Assembly: GCA_936450465.1 (NCBI GenBank)
Contig: OW388297.1
Location: 26,740,387-26,804,386 of the forward strand
From: Gibbula magus
Taxonomy: Eukaryota; Mollusca; Gastropoda; Trochida; Trochidae
Direction: 5' to 3'
Length of the DNA: 64,000 nt
Shown: positions 35,534 to 46,369 of the stretch, piece by piece
Position numbering within the stretch: the stretch's first letter is position 1
How the letters are laid out: every line of letters begins with the position of its first letter
Made by a program: the position numbers and the translations under genes
Notes under the pieces: generated by a model
The model's database searches: none
Told to the model about the DNA's origin: nothing
The model's input: only the letters and a program-made list of their open reading frames with translations

Positions 35534-37215
35534 ATTTCCCTGTCAAGATTTATACTCTATTCATCTGCATAGCAAATGCTGTTAATAATCATCACTTCAC
35601 ATAAGAGCACAGTTCTAATCGTCTCTGTATATCTAGGCACTTGTAATTCTAGCTTACATAGATCTTTGTTACCAGTGAACAATTGAAGTTACATCAGTAA
35701 AAAAAAAAAAATTAAAGATAAAAAAAGCAATAATTTATAAAGGTTTAAAACATTTTATGAATTATCTTAAAATTTTTAAATGTATTCAGACAGAAATTTA
35801 GTCTTTCAAAAACATAAAAACATCAAAATTCAAATTTGAAAAATGAATTAAAAACTCATACTTTCTTTTGAAAATCCTCTTTGTACGATTGCATTCATCA
35901 TTACACATTCATTGCTATAGATATGGAATTTAAAAACATACTGTACAAAAGATATACCTACTTCTACCTCCTTCTATGAAAGCAATATGTATTACAACAA
36001 TGAGTGTTTTAGAGAAGACCGCAATAGAGGCGTATCTTCAGATGCGAGCACAACGCTTGAATCAGTTATATAGGACCGTCCTATTACAGCTCTTCTTCTC
36101 TCTAGATAGATACTAATACACGCATCCAGCCCACACCGTACAATGATGGGCACCCTCTCGACAAAATTATCTCTTCTTTTGCTTAACTAAACTCATTGAA
36201 AGTAGAAGGTTTCTGCTCCGATGCATTTTAATGAACATCTTAGAATTTCGTTTATTAGAACATTTCTAAGCAGACCTAGGAGGGTAGAATTTAACAATTA
36301 TAGCAATTTCGGAAGAGGAATAAAACACAGGTAACCTTCTACAGGTACGCATAATACTTCAAATCCTTCTGGGTCAAATCCAACTTGATCCATTCATAAG
36401 TATTAACACTCAATATGCTTTATTCAGCAGAGCTACTGACCTTAAATTTTACACCTTTCTTTTCACACCTCTCTGGAGGCATAGTCTAGGTAGGTATCCA
36501 TTCATGAAAATATGGATCCAGGTAGATACGTAGGTTGTTATATAATAGGTCTATTACAGGTGCAACAAAGGTGTACATTCGAATGTGTACGCTGCCAGAC
36601 AGTTGTTATGGGCCAGTGTAAACACTGATTGTTACCATTCATGAATATTCATGGTCTGAAAGAAGTAAACATTTACATGCTTATGTCACAGTGCCAACAC
36701 AAACAAATTATCTTATCATAACCCTTTTACAATATACTTTGAATGCCTCAGTGGTTTATGATTGTGGTTTGTCACATATAGGTGGTGTTCTGAATTTTAA
36801 ATTTTGATTCTTTGTAAGTCATATAATAGAATGTCTGAAAACTGACACATATAGTCAACGTGAAAATTGTAAACTAAATGCTTATTAATTACAAACACCT
36901 GTGGTTCACAGTATATAAGCAAATAAAGTGAACAAAAATCCTATAAACATTCTTAGATGACATAAAATATGCGTTAAACTTTTCAAAAATCTAACTTCAA
37001 TTTAAATTATTTTGTGTTTTCAATTTGATAACTTATCTTGCGCCTTCATTTCGTGACAGAAAAAGATTGATATTTTCCAAAAATGTGAAATTATATTCTT
37101 CGTGTCACCACCTCATCACAAGTGCCATAGTATTATAAAACTTATAATTGTTAAATTGTTTACCATATGTAAAAAGTTTGGTAAATGCAGCTTTTTATAT
37201 CCAAAATCAGATCTT
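35534..37215. other. AT-rich, no gene recognised
   Basis: Host DNA downstream of the DIRS element. About 36005-36180 is less AT-rich and non-repetitive but has no long frame. Nothing else is supportable. Confidence 0.4.
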
Positions 37216-37216
37216 T

Positions 37217-37432
37217 CATAATTTCTAGTTTCCTTATACAAATTGTTACACTTTAATCCCATGGTACGTCATATAAAAGCGATGTCATACCAATGTAGGA
37301 GTAGCAACATTTTAAAAATTATTTGTATCACAATTAATTTCATCATGATGATAAAATTTATGAGAATCTGTCACTTTCAATATGATAAATAGTTATGTTG
37401 CAGTTGAATACAAATGTTTCAATCATCAAGTC
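37217..37432 (+). repeat. left arm of a large inverted duplication
   Basis: Reading inward, cataatttctagtttcctta, then caaattgt(t)acactttaatccca, then caatgtaggagt, tttgtatcacaa, atgagaatct and caaatgtttcaatcat match the reverse complement of 38700-38912. Identity is high at the outer end and drops, with indels, inward. Confidence 0.85.
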
Positions 37433-38699
37433 ATTTGAAACTTTAATGATTATACACATTCAGATTACAGATATTAAGGACATGCACAGAGATTTGTAAA
37501 AGGGTCACAATTACATCAAACTAATCATATGATTTGCCTTATTTTGAAAAAGACTTTCATATTTCAAGGCTTCTTTAGAAACACCTACTATAAAAAAGAA
37601 AGTTAGAAGACGAAAAGCATGCTTTTTACAACCGATTTTCATAGATATCAGAAGAAATGAAGATTTTATCACAGAATTGTGTGGGTATTACGTGTCCCTG
37701 TCTGTGGGTGTGTGTTACTAAATAAACATGTGGACGTGTGAGAAAAGAATAGGGCACAAATTATCACCCTGTCTCATCACCCTGCATCACACCCGTAACA
37801 TGCTCCACAAATTTTCATAGGGAATTTCAACTAAAGGACTCTAAAATAGTTTCAAACCTGAAAAGGTTTGCATGATGTTATGAATAAAATCCGGAAAGCA
37901 AAATAGGATGAAACGAACGACAAAAGATTTCATGCTAAAGTAAAGAAGTTATCTTGAAGAATGCCAAAGTTGTTCCCTACTTTTTGTAATCTTGGGGAAT
38001 ATCAGAGGATAGCAAACTCTCTTCCCTTCAGCTTTCAATGTATTATGAATTATAAAAGGTGGAAACAATGGTGACTGTATACAAGTAACATTAAAGGAAC
38101 ATATTGCTCTTTCCGATCAATGATGTTAATTTTTATGTAAATGCAAGTTCAAGAGTATCATGAAGAAATCAACTACTGATTTAAGTCAGATTAAAAAGTT
38201 TAAGTTAGCATTTTGTACAATAAGAATTGAGATTATTAATTGTGCACATATCCACGCTAAAAAGCATGCTACAGGCAATAATATAAACCTCTTTTAGAGA
38301 ACAATGCCAACTGATTCATTATCAACTCTCAACTATACATTGTGATCATAAACATTCATAATGACTTAATTTACTGCCAAACCAGGCACTCATGATCAAT
38401 TGTACTGCTGGGTGAACAGAGGCACATTTTGAGTAACTCTTTTGCTCAATATAACACCATAAGCCTTACAAATGATGTCTCAATATGGAATCAAAACTTC
38501 AACATTTCATGTTATGCAGGTATGAAGTAGTACATGATTCCTGTGAGTCTCGTCAATTGTTGCTGAACTTCACTAAAACTGAGTAATGCAATGGACCACG
38601 TGCCACCAATAATACAGGAGAACTGTCACTTTTTCTTTAGGTATTGCATGTATTTAATGAATAACATTATAACATTATTATAACAGGACAGATGAAAGA
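37433..38699. other. spacer of the inverted duplication, no gene
   Basis: About 1.27 kb of AT-rich DNA between the arms with no frame longer than about 60 codons. It has no transposase motif, so if the pair is a transposon it is non-autonomous. Confidence 0.4.
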
Positions 38700-38912
38700 G
38701 TTTTAAATGATTGAAACATTTGCTTTCAACATAACTGCATGTATTATTTATTGAGATTCTCATAAATTTTCTCGTCACAATGAAATCAATTTGTGATACA
38801 AATAAAAAAAATTTTTAATGACACTCTTACATTGGTTTGACATCACTATTATGTGACAGTACGATGGGATTAAAGTGTGACAATTTGTATAAGGAAACTA
38901 GAAATTATGAAT
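38700..38912 (-). repeat. right arm of a large inverted duplication
   Basis: It reads gattgaaacatttgctttca, then gagattctcataaatttt, cttacattggtttgacatca, gatgggattaaagtgtgac, then aaggaaactagaaattatga, the inverse of 37217-37432. Outside this arm similarity stops abruptly. Confidence 0.85.
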
Positions 38913-39520
38913 GATAACTATAAAATCAACTTAAATCCTTAAATTTGTGATAACAACATTGATCATATAAACTGTATGTAGATTCATCATTCTAAAATCA
39001 TTCCTGAAATCGTATTGTAATCTGGTATCATTTTCATCATATTATCCTTTCATAGGTTCATCAAATCAGTATGTCAAAATTATACAGGATTGACATCTGT
39101 ATATGTTGTTAATAGAATGCAACGCATTTCAATTATGTCAAAATCAAATAATTCATGCCAAGCAATCCAAGGAAACGAGCCCTCGCATGGTACAGTCAGC
39201 CTCTCCTTGTTCTAGGTCACAGGATGTTGTAACTACGTAAACCAATAAGCATTTTGAGTGCTAATTGGACAGGACTTTCTCAAAAAGGTTCATGTTGTAG
39301 AAAATCTCGTTTGGTCTCCATATCCTTTCATACTTTCATTCTTAGAAAACAGAGTCAAGCCCGTGGAATTTACGTCAAACATTTGAAATCGTCACATATG
39401 CTAAGAAAGAAATTTGATGATGTGTGTTTATAGGTTATTCTGATGCGTAATAGTGAAATTACGATTTGCTTTGAAATTTTTTGAAAAATTGATCAAGTTG
39501 TAACAAATAACAATATGGTT
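38913..39520. other. AT-rich, no gene recognised
   Basis: Nothing supportable. Confidence 0.4.
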
Positions 39521-39666
39521 GACTGAAGTAATACCAAGATCTTTGGATAGTCTAATTTTTAATACAATGAATGTAATGTTCGATGTAGATAACTGTGTTA
39601 ACACGAAACCTCACATTCATTGTAGTAATGAAGTTGATTATCCATAGATCTTGGGTTTCTTTCATC
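39521..39666. mobile_element. hairpin or foldback element, about 146 bp
   Basis: The left arm (accaagatctttggatag, then tacaatgaatgtaatgttcg) is the inverse of the right arm (cgaaacctcacattcattgta, then ttatccatagatcttggg). Arms are about 62 bp with mismatches and the loop is about 20 bp. It resembles a small MITE. A microRNA-type precursor is possible but the arms are longer than usual. Confidence 0.7.
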
Positions 39667-41055
39667 TCTACAACTTCTTAAATGCCTCTGCAAGAAGTTA
39701 CATTTGATTAGTTTAGTCAATAATTCCATATTTCTATAGAGGACAAGAACTGATTTTGAAGTAATGTTTCAAATACGTTGAATTGTTGAATATTTTGAAA
39801 ATGTTAGACACTTAAGCAGGCAAGCCTAATTGATGCAACTGGCAATGTTATGAAATCTCACACCATTTCATTAGGGAAAGTACACATTAACACCCCTATA
39901 CTAACGCTTAACACATACAGCATCATAACCTCTGTACACAAGGCTATTAACACCCTTATGTGGTATAACACCCTAATCATTAAGACATTAACCAATGCCT
40001 GGCCATAGACATTAGGATACAGAAGTATAAACCCTTAAATGACAATATTTTTACAAAAATCATTTCTTTAATAGGTCTTAAAAGCATTTTGCATTTTAAA
40101 TGCCAATGTTTTTAAGGTTTTTTGTTTTTAAATTTTAACATGCTTTGCCTTTGTTTTTATATTTTCAAATTTAATTGTTGTAAAGATCTGGGTTGAACGT
40201 CATTCAACACACATGATTGAAATGTTCTACCAAATGAGTTTGTAATTATAACTTCTAGATAAGTGTTAAAGTGCTTAAACATATATACTATCAAAATTAT
40301 ATGAAGAAATCTAAATTAAAAAATTACTTTCAAAGTGAAGATTATAACCACTTTCAATCTCTCTAGTAAAACAATTCCAAGGGAAAAACAACAGAATATT
40401 TCAAAGGTACTACAGATTTAAGAAATATACCATACTAATTTTGGTAAAATAATATTTAATAACATGAACAGATGTTTAAACTTGGGTTTACATATTTTGT
40501 CTCTATTCCATTTTTGAAATTCCCATTAATAGAACGAGCAATCATAAGATCAAAAACCCTTTTAATTTTAGGACCACTGTGTCCAGTCCATATGTTACCC
40601 TGTGGTCACCTGGCAATCGGTCAAGCAATCTCTGTGGTCCAGTCCGTCCTTTGTGCACACACGGGGAGATACCATAATTACCCCAATTTGTTACCATCCC
40701 GTCTATATCTTCAATATCACCAAATTATCATATCTAAATCCCATTAACATGTCTGGCAAACACATCAGACACCCAAACAACTACACAGTCGGGCTAGGCA
40801 GTTTCAACCTAGACTCGCATTTAGTCTCTTAAACGAAAATTAAATTCCAGAAAGTGATGTCCAAAAGAAAATGATATAAAAAGGAGCCTCAAGATTTCCA
40901 CATTTTTATTACATCAAGCAAATTAGAATGTGTGATAGATTTGATTTGGCATTTATCTAATATAAGTGTCTTGATGAGAGAATATGTTTCAAATTAAATT
41001 TTTACTCTTCTTTGAAGTATCTTTCCAATAAAATCAAGATTTTGGGATAAAAAAA
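39667..41055. other. AT-rich, no gene recognised
   Basis: About 40560-40800 is less AT-rich and holds a 91-codon + strand frame without domain similarity. I leave it unassigned. Confidence 0.4.
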
Positions 41056-41059
41056 ATAC

Positions 41060-41138
41060 GTATTTTTACAATAAAGTTGTTATCCAGAAAATCATGAATT
41101 TCTTATGTATTCCACTTATAAATGCCTTTCAAGGACTT
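41060..41138 (+). mobile_element. foldback family A, right-arm fragment
   Basis: It reads acaataaagttgttatccag, then aaatcatg, then tttcttatgtattccactta and taaatgcctttcaaggact. These are the right-arm and outer-end modules seen at 13.95-14.03 kb. Left arm and centre are missing. Confidence 0.75.
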
Positions 41139-41394
41139 ATTATATAAGGTTTTTTTTCTTTCTATAAGACTTGCTCTAATGTGATAGACTCACTTTGGCT
41201 TTTTTAAATATAAGGGTCTGGTTAATAACAGACTAGCTTCAACATCAATTTCTTGGAAGAACCACCCTGTGTGATTTAACAGTTTTAACATGTCAACTAA
41301 AATACTTTCAATGACATCTCCCTGATGTAGATGATCAAGTTGTCCAATTGTCCAAGTTGAACTGATGGCATCTCTAACGTTATGAACCTGAAGC
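41139..41394. other. unassigned
   Basis: No gene or repeat recognised. Confidence 0.35.
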
Positions 41395-41765
41395 TATTAC
41401 ACAAACATTAAAGAGACCTCCTTAAAGAGCGCTCTCCTATTGGTCAAGTGAGCCTATTCTCACATAACCTCTTCAGGCTAATCTTCGTCTCCTCCCACTA
41501 ATCCATATCCCCTTATGCTAATCCCCCGGCCTCATTACAACTCTTTACCCTCTTGTCTGGAGATGCTTGTCTGGTGGTAAATCCTCTCCATTATCACTTG
41601 TGTAAGTTTACGCTGGCCGGAGTAATCAGAGCACAATCTGGACAGTGGTCTTGTTCCAGCCATGGTCAGATAAGTGTAATTAGTCCCCTTCCACTGGTCA
41701 GATATCTGTAATTAGCAGTGGTCAATGGGCCACGGTTGGTTGCCCCTGAGATAGATGTGGTGAGA
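41395..41765. promoter_or_regulatory. possible regulatory block with homeodomain and GATA motifs
   Basis: This is less AT-rich, non-repetitive DNA carrying gctaatct, actaatcca and gctaatcccc (Otx/Pitx/Bicoid-type TAATCY), two gtaattag sites, cagataagtg (GATA type), and two ggtcagata repeats. The clustering suggests a cis-regulatory or conserved non-coding element. This is an inference from motif density only. Confidence 0.3.
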
Positions 41766-42149
41766 TATTTCCGTTAATGATGCTGTCCATTGATGATACC
41801 ATCTTCAAGCGAGACTCAACCTAGGAATGGTTTTTTATTCAAACAGATATACAGACTGTCGTTACAGAAGAGACCATGTCCAAATGAAAATGTCTTTGAT
41901 GCAATCTGTGAATTTGCTGTAATCAGCACTTTTCCATTGGTCAGGGACACAATATCTAATTTGAATCTTCGAGAGGTTTCATTGACGTTCCTCGCTGATA
42001 CGTACCATACTGTTTCTGGATTAGAAGTCACATGACAATATATTAAAGGATCAAGATTTGACTGACATGATAGAACTAGAGATCATGTCAACCTGTTTTT
42101 GATGCAATCAGAAAAGTTGCTGGAATCAACTTGTTTTAATGGGTCTTTG

Positions 42150-42347
42150 AAGGGCATTTAGAAATGGCATACATAAGGACAGGAACATTTTCTGGATAAC
42201 AACTTCTTTACTGTGAAAATACACAACGTTTCACAGTATATACTCACTCCTTCACCACCTAATGAAGGAGTGAGTACATACACTCCGAAATGTTGTGTAT
42301 TTTCACAGTAAAGAAGTTGTTATCCAGAAAATCTTCCTGTTCTTATG
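42150..42347. mobile_element. foldback family A, near-perfect palindrome
   Basis: The left arm 42172-42254 and right arm 42263-42347 are about 90% complementary over about 83 bp with an 8-bp loop (ccacctaa). Inside the arms are attttctggataacaacttc and its inverse, tgtgaaaatacacaacgttt and its inverse, and actcactccttca and its inverse. The outer left end gggcatttagaaatggcata is shared with other copies. No ORF. Confidence 0.92.
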
Positions 42348-42569
42348 TTTTTCGTGGTTCGAACCCACTGAAATTTTTGTATTAACAAGTAGTTTGTCTT
42401 AATTCTTTAACTTTCATTTTAATTGCAGTTGAAAAGTAAAGATCATATGGTTGCCCACTTTGCCAAAAATTTAGCTTGAAAGAAAATTTATTTAACAAAT
42501 GATAATTCTGACATGTTAAAAAGTAAATATTCAACAAGTTCAATCTATTATAGATCAGTTCTTTGAAGG

Positions 42570-42735
42570 GGATACTTAACGAAGATTTTCTGGATAACGA
42601 CTTCCTTATTGTGAATGTTTCTTAGTATAAACTTACTCCTTAATTACTTTCTTACTTACTTCTTCATCATCAACCAGGATAAGAAGTAAGCATATACTCC
42701 AAAACGTTGTGTATGTTTACAATAAAAAATCTTTC
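42570..42735. mobile_element. foldback family A, degraded palindrome
   Basis: agattttctggataacgactt, then ttgtgaa and acttactcct on the left face aagtaagcatatactcc, then acgttgtgtatgtttacaat on the right. The outer right arm is lost and the centre has diverged. Confidence 0.75.
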
Positions 42736-43690
42736 TTAATGAAAGACTAAATTTGAACATTAACAGAAATCTTTAACCAATTATGTTAATAAGTTTTTTA
42801 TATCACATTACGGTGGCATAGGAGTGTCAAATAACACATAATATTACAATGATATTTCAGTTCAGCATACAGACACCATCCCTCATATTTCTGCATTATT
42901 TTCTTGTCATCCTCGTAATGTACGAACAAATCCCTTCTCAAACGTTGACCCAGGTAACCTTGTGACTCATTATCATAATGACCTTTTATTCAATTAAGGT
43001 TTACAAATACTTCATTCCTTCACATTTGACAGTTAGAGTCCCTTTAGCCTCCAAATGCAATGGCTTTATTGTGAAAGGTCAGGTGGAACATCATTCACAG
43101 GGGACTTGTGTCACGTCAACTTCACCGAGAGGAAGTCCAGACTGTTAAACACAGTTAACATGGCTGTAAGTGGTCACTCCGTCACTAATATCAATCATCA
43201 CGAAATATATATATCATTTTGATAATAATAATTCATAAAGATTGATTCGGGCAGGGCAGGATGTAGTCGTCACTTTGCATTGACAGAAATATAAAATTTG
43301 GGAAATTTTGAATTTTAGAAAATTTCAGAAATTTATTATATTATATATTTATATATTTATTTATATATATTAAAATTATGTGAAACTGTTGTTAATTATA
43401 TTTTTGATATTTTTAGATATTGATTTAAATTATAAGAGTTTACTACAGATTCATCACTATCTTGGAACCTTACAAAACTATAACAAATGTCTGCTACTAA
43501 CATGGCAATGTCCCATGCTGATAAAAAGTGAATCAAGTTTACTAGGTTTAAATAGTTTAGTCAGAAGCTGGTTGTTCATATTATGTTCATATATTTGAAA
43601 ATATGGCTGCAATGGTTCAGGAGACATCCCATTAACAAATTCCTCAGTGTACTGGAAAATAAAGACAAGGCGACCAAAATCAACTGCTGC
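42736..43690. other. unassigned
   Basis: A less AT-rich, non-repetitive patch at about 43020-43170 is followed by TA-rich DNA around 43330-43375. No gene recognised. Confidence 0.4.
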
Positions 43691-43699
43691 CAAATGTAG

Positions 43700-43995
43700 G
43701 CTCTACCAAACTGACAGCATTGGGTGCAGTTCATGAGATATGTATTAACAATAATTAATGGTGACCAAATTCATTGGTGTCGACTGTCGTCAAATTTGAA
43801 GACAATGGGTGCAAAGGTTCATGATATTTTGTTTTAACAACAGTTTGATAGGTGGCCATGTAAAGTATCTTGGTGACATTGAAAATAAGATCATGTTCAC
43901 CAAAAGGACTACATGGTGTCTGAGTAAGGTAAATTTGAAGCAATATGGTGCCATGTTCATCAGGTATCACATTAACAAGAATTGGGACATATGAA
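43700..43995. repeat. diverged tandem repeat
   Basis: Three pieces share gacaatgggtgca, then gttcatgaga, then tattaacaa (near 43718, 43797 and 43940), separated by about 80-140 bp, with gaccaaa(t/a)tca or ccaaat pieces between them. Confidence 0.5.
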
Positions 43996-44236
43996 CACGT
44001 ATGGACAGATGCCACCAAATATGCATTAAGTTCCCTGTTCCACATGATGGAAACTAAAAGTATTTTGAAAAACAGACTCAAGAAACTTGTAAAGTAACTT
44101 TTTTTTAAACATAATTTTTGCACCTGACAACAACATCAGTTAACAATCAAGATGAACACATAAATAAAAATCTATTGAGTAAGCAGTGATTAAATTTTAA
44201 AAAACCCACAAATCATGATGTACTTGATGACAGGCA

Positions 44237-44249
44237 CCCCCCCCCCCCC
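44237..44249. repeat. poly-C tract (C13)
   Basis: Thirteen consecutive C on the + strand in AT-rich DNA. Confidence 0.95.
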
Positions 44250-44469
44250 ACTCCTCATTACCCGGTCCAGTTGATTCCTATCTCTTATACTAATACCTAC
44301 ATTATACTCACACAATCCATCCATCCACTGTAACTAGACAGCAAAGGTAGCTTCAAAACATATTCATTTCACAAGTTTCAACAGTTAGGGATACAATTCC
44401 TGATAACTGTGATAAAGACCTACCTATACCTCTACTGTAACACTGACAAAAACTAACATATATCAAAGG

Positions 44470-46020
44470 TATAGAATGAATTTGTGAACAGTGTTTAAAA
44501 CTCAACCCAAATCACTGGACTGTACATGAATAAGCCTTTTAATCCTAAGAAGAAACATAGACCTCATGGAATAGTGTATGCTTATAGTTTCATATCATCT
44601 CAAGTAAAGAATGGATTGTGAACAGCTTTTTAATCCTTGCCCGGAAAAGAGAGCTTCTGAAATAGGGTATATCAGATTTGTTCTCACCACAATTGTCTAA
44701 GATATTGAATGATACTGTGAACAGAGCTTTAAATCCTCCACCGGAAACAAGACCAAAGACCACAGGTATATCTGATGTCTGAATGATCAAGATCTGGGAA
44801 GTGCTGACACCAACATATTGTTGATCATATCTCTTTGTATCATAAACCCATCTGACTTCAAAAACTTAGAGCAAAAATAAAAAGAAGCTTTACAGGCTAG
44901 AATATTAGACCAGTCTAGATTGTCTTAGCTTTGATTTTCTGAAGTACCTTACGAATGGTTTAAGCATCAAATACTTTTAGGGACTTCTTGTTACAATGTT
45001 GTATTTGGGATCACATTATCTACAACAGTACAAATTCCTGTATATTTGTGGGGTGGATCCCCTTGTGGGATTTGAACCCCTACCCTCAAGAGACAGGCAC
45101 CAATCACCAGTCTCTCTAAGACTTTGTGTTTAAATCCTTGAATGGATCCAGTCTTGGATGATTTGGACCTGGGAAGTGATGACATCCAGGTAGTGTTGAT
45201 CATATCTCCTTGTATAAATGCATGTCTCTTCATTTCTCTGTAAATATCTTTCTATCATTTTTGTATTATATTGTTTTCTTATTACATGTATGTTTCTATC
45301 TATAATTCTATCATTTTGTAAATACATGGGAGAAGGTTACCTAAGTTGGATAACTTGTTCCTAATCCCTTTCTTCATTGAATAAAATATGTTTAAATCAA
45401 AATCAGTAAAAAATAAAAGAAGTCCAACAGTTATAAAGTAAATATCATCAAAAGTATAGAATTGACTGTGAACAAGGTATTTAAGCGATGAAAGGCTGTA
45501 TGGAAAAGGGTATATTTGATGTTTGAATGATCGATGTCAGTGGAAATATAAACCAATTTAAGGCATTGTAGGCCACATTTCTTTGCAATATATCTGACAC
45601 CAAAGTCTGCAAAAACATTAATAAGTCTTTACATCTTTACCAAGTCTAGACTGCCTCAGTTCTGATTTTTTAAGCAATTTTTGACTGTCCAGGGATTCAA
45701 ACATAAATAGTAATATTTTATTTCATACTGTTTTCAGGGGCTTTATGTTAATCTATTATGTCATCAAAGGTATAAAGAGGACTCCTGAATTGAGTTTTTT
45801 TATCCTTGACCGGAAATGGGCCATATGGACATGGGATTCCAGTGATCAAGATTATGAGAAGTGAAGAAACCGTGGATTTAATGATGCCTTTTCCTCACAA
45901 CATAAGCTTATATGTGACATGAAAACCTTGATGGATCTGTGTATATCGGATGTTTTCATGATCTGATCTGGGGAAGTGATGAAACTGAGGTATTGTTGAT
46001 CACATCTGACATCCTGCTCA
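44470..46020. repeat. diverged local repeat region
   Basis: Recurring series: tttttaatcctt..ccggaaa (near 44627, 44727 and 45797), gggtatatcaga or gtatatctgatg (44664, 44763, 45508, 45939), tgatcaagat or catgatctgatctggg followed by gaagtgctgac/gaagtgatgac (44787, 45170, 45972), and ttgttgatcatatctc (44818, 45195, 45994). Units are roughly 100-450 bp and strongly diverged. A SINE interrupts the region at 44988-45120. Confidence 0.65.
44988..45120 (-). mobile_element. tRNA-derived SINE, minus, partial
   Basis: On the minus strand a B box (ggggttcaaatcccac) is followed by aaggggatcc, gaatttgtactgt and gtgatcccaaatacaacatt. These are the same B-box and body modules as the copies at 20.9 and 46.2 kb. 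The A-box end is degraded. Confidence 0.75.
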
Positions 46021-46158
46021 CAACATTAGATCACCTGACACCAGCAGGTCCTTGTTTACAGTCTGTAGTAAACATGGTGGGGCCTGCCCTGACGTACAGT
46101 ATCAACAATTATGTCAAAATACATGCCTAGCTAGTGGTATACAAAAACTACCTGTCGA

Positions 46159-46355
46159 GGCGAAATGGTCGTGTGGTAAGCTGCTGGTACAGTCAATGCT
46201 GGCGATAGTTGCCTTACTCTGAGGGCGTTGGTTCGAATCCTGCATGGGACTCGTCCCGAAAAAGTACAAGAATTTGTACTATTGAAGGTAGTGTTATCCC
46301 AAATATAACCATGTTATATTTCTTCACTATCTAAATGGCAAGTATTTCTAAAAAG
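46159..46355 (+). mobile_element. tRNA-derived SINE with target-site duplication
   Basis: Flanked by perfect 11-bp repeats ctacctgtcga at 46148-46158 and 46356-46366. The head shows an A-box-like atggtcgtgtggtaagctg and a B box ggttcgaatcc, then gtacaagaatttgtac, then body atcccaaatataaccatg and tatttcttcactatctaaat. It is a complete, fairly recent insertion of the family also at 20941-21092. It would be mobilised by a LINE RT in trans and transcribed by Pol III. Confidence 0.92.
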
Positions 46356-46369
46356 CTACCTGTCGACAT

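Noticed and set aside
46159..46260. Functional tRNA gene
   Set aside because: A and B boxes are present but the acceptor and anticodon arms do not pair, and it is the head of a SINE with target duplications.
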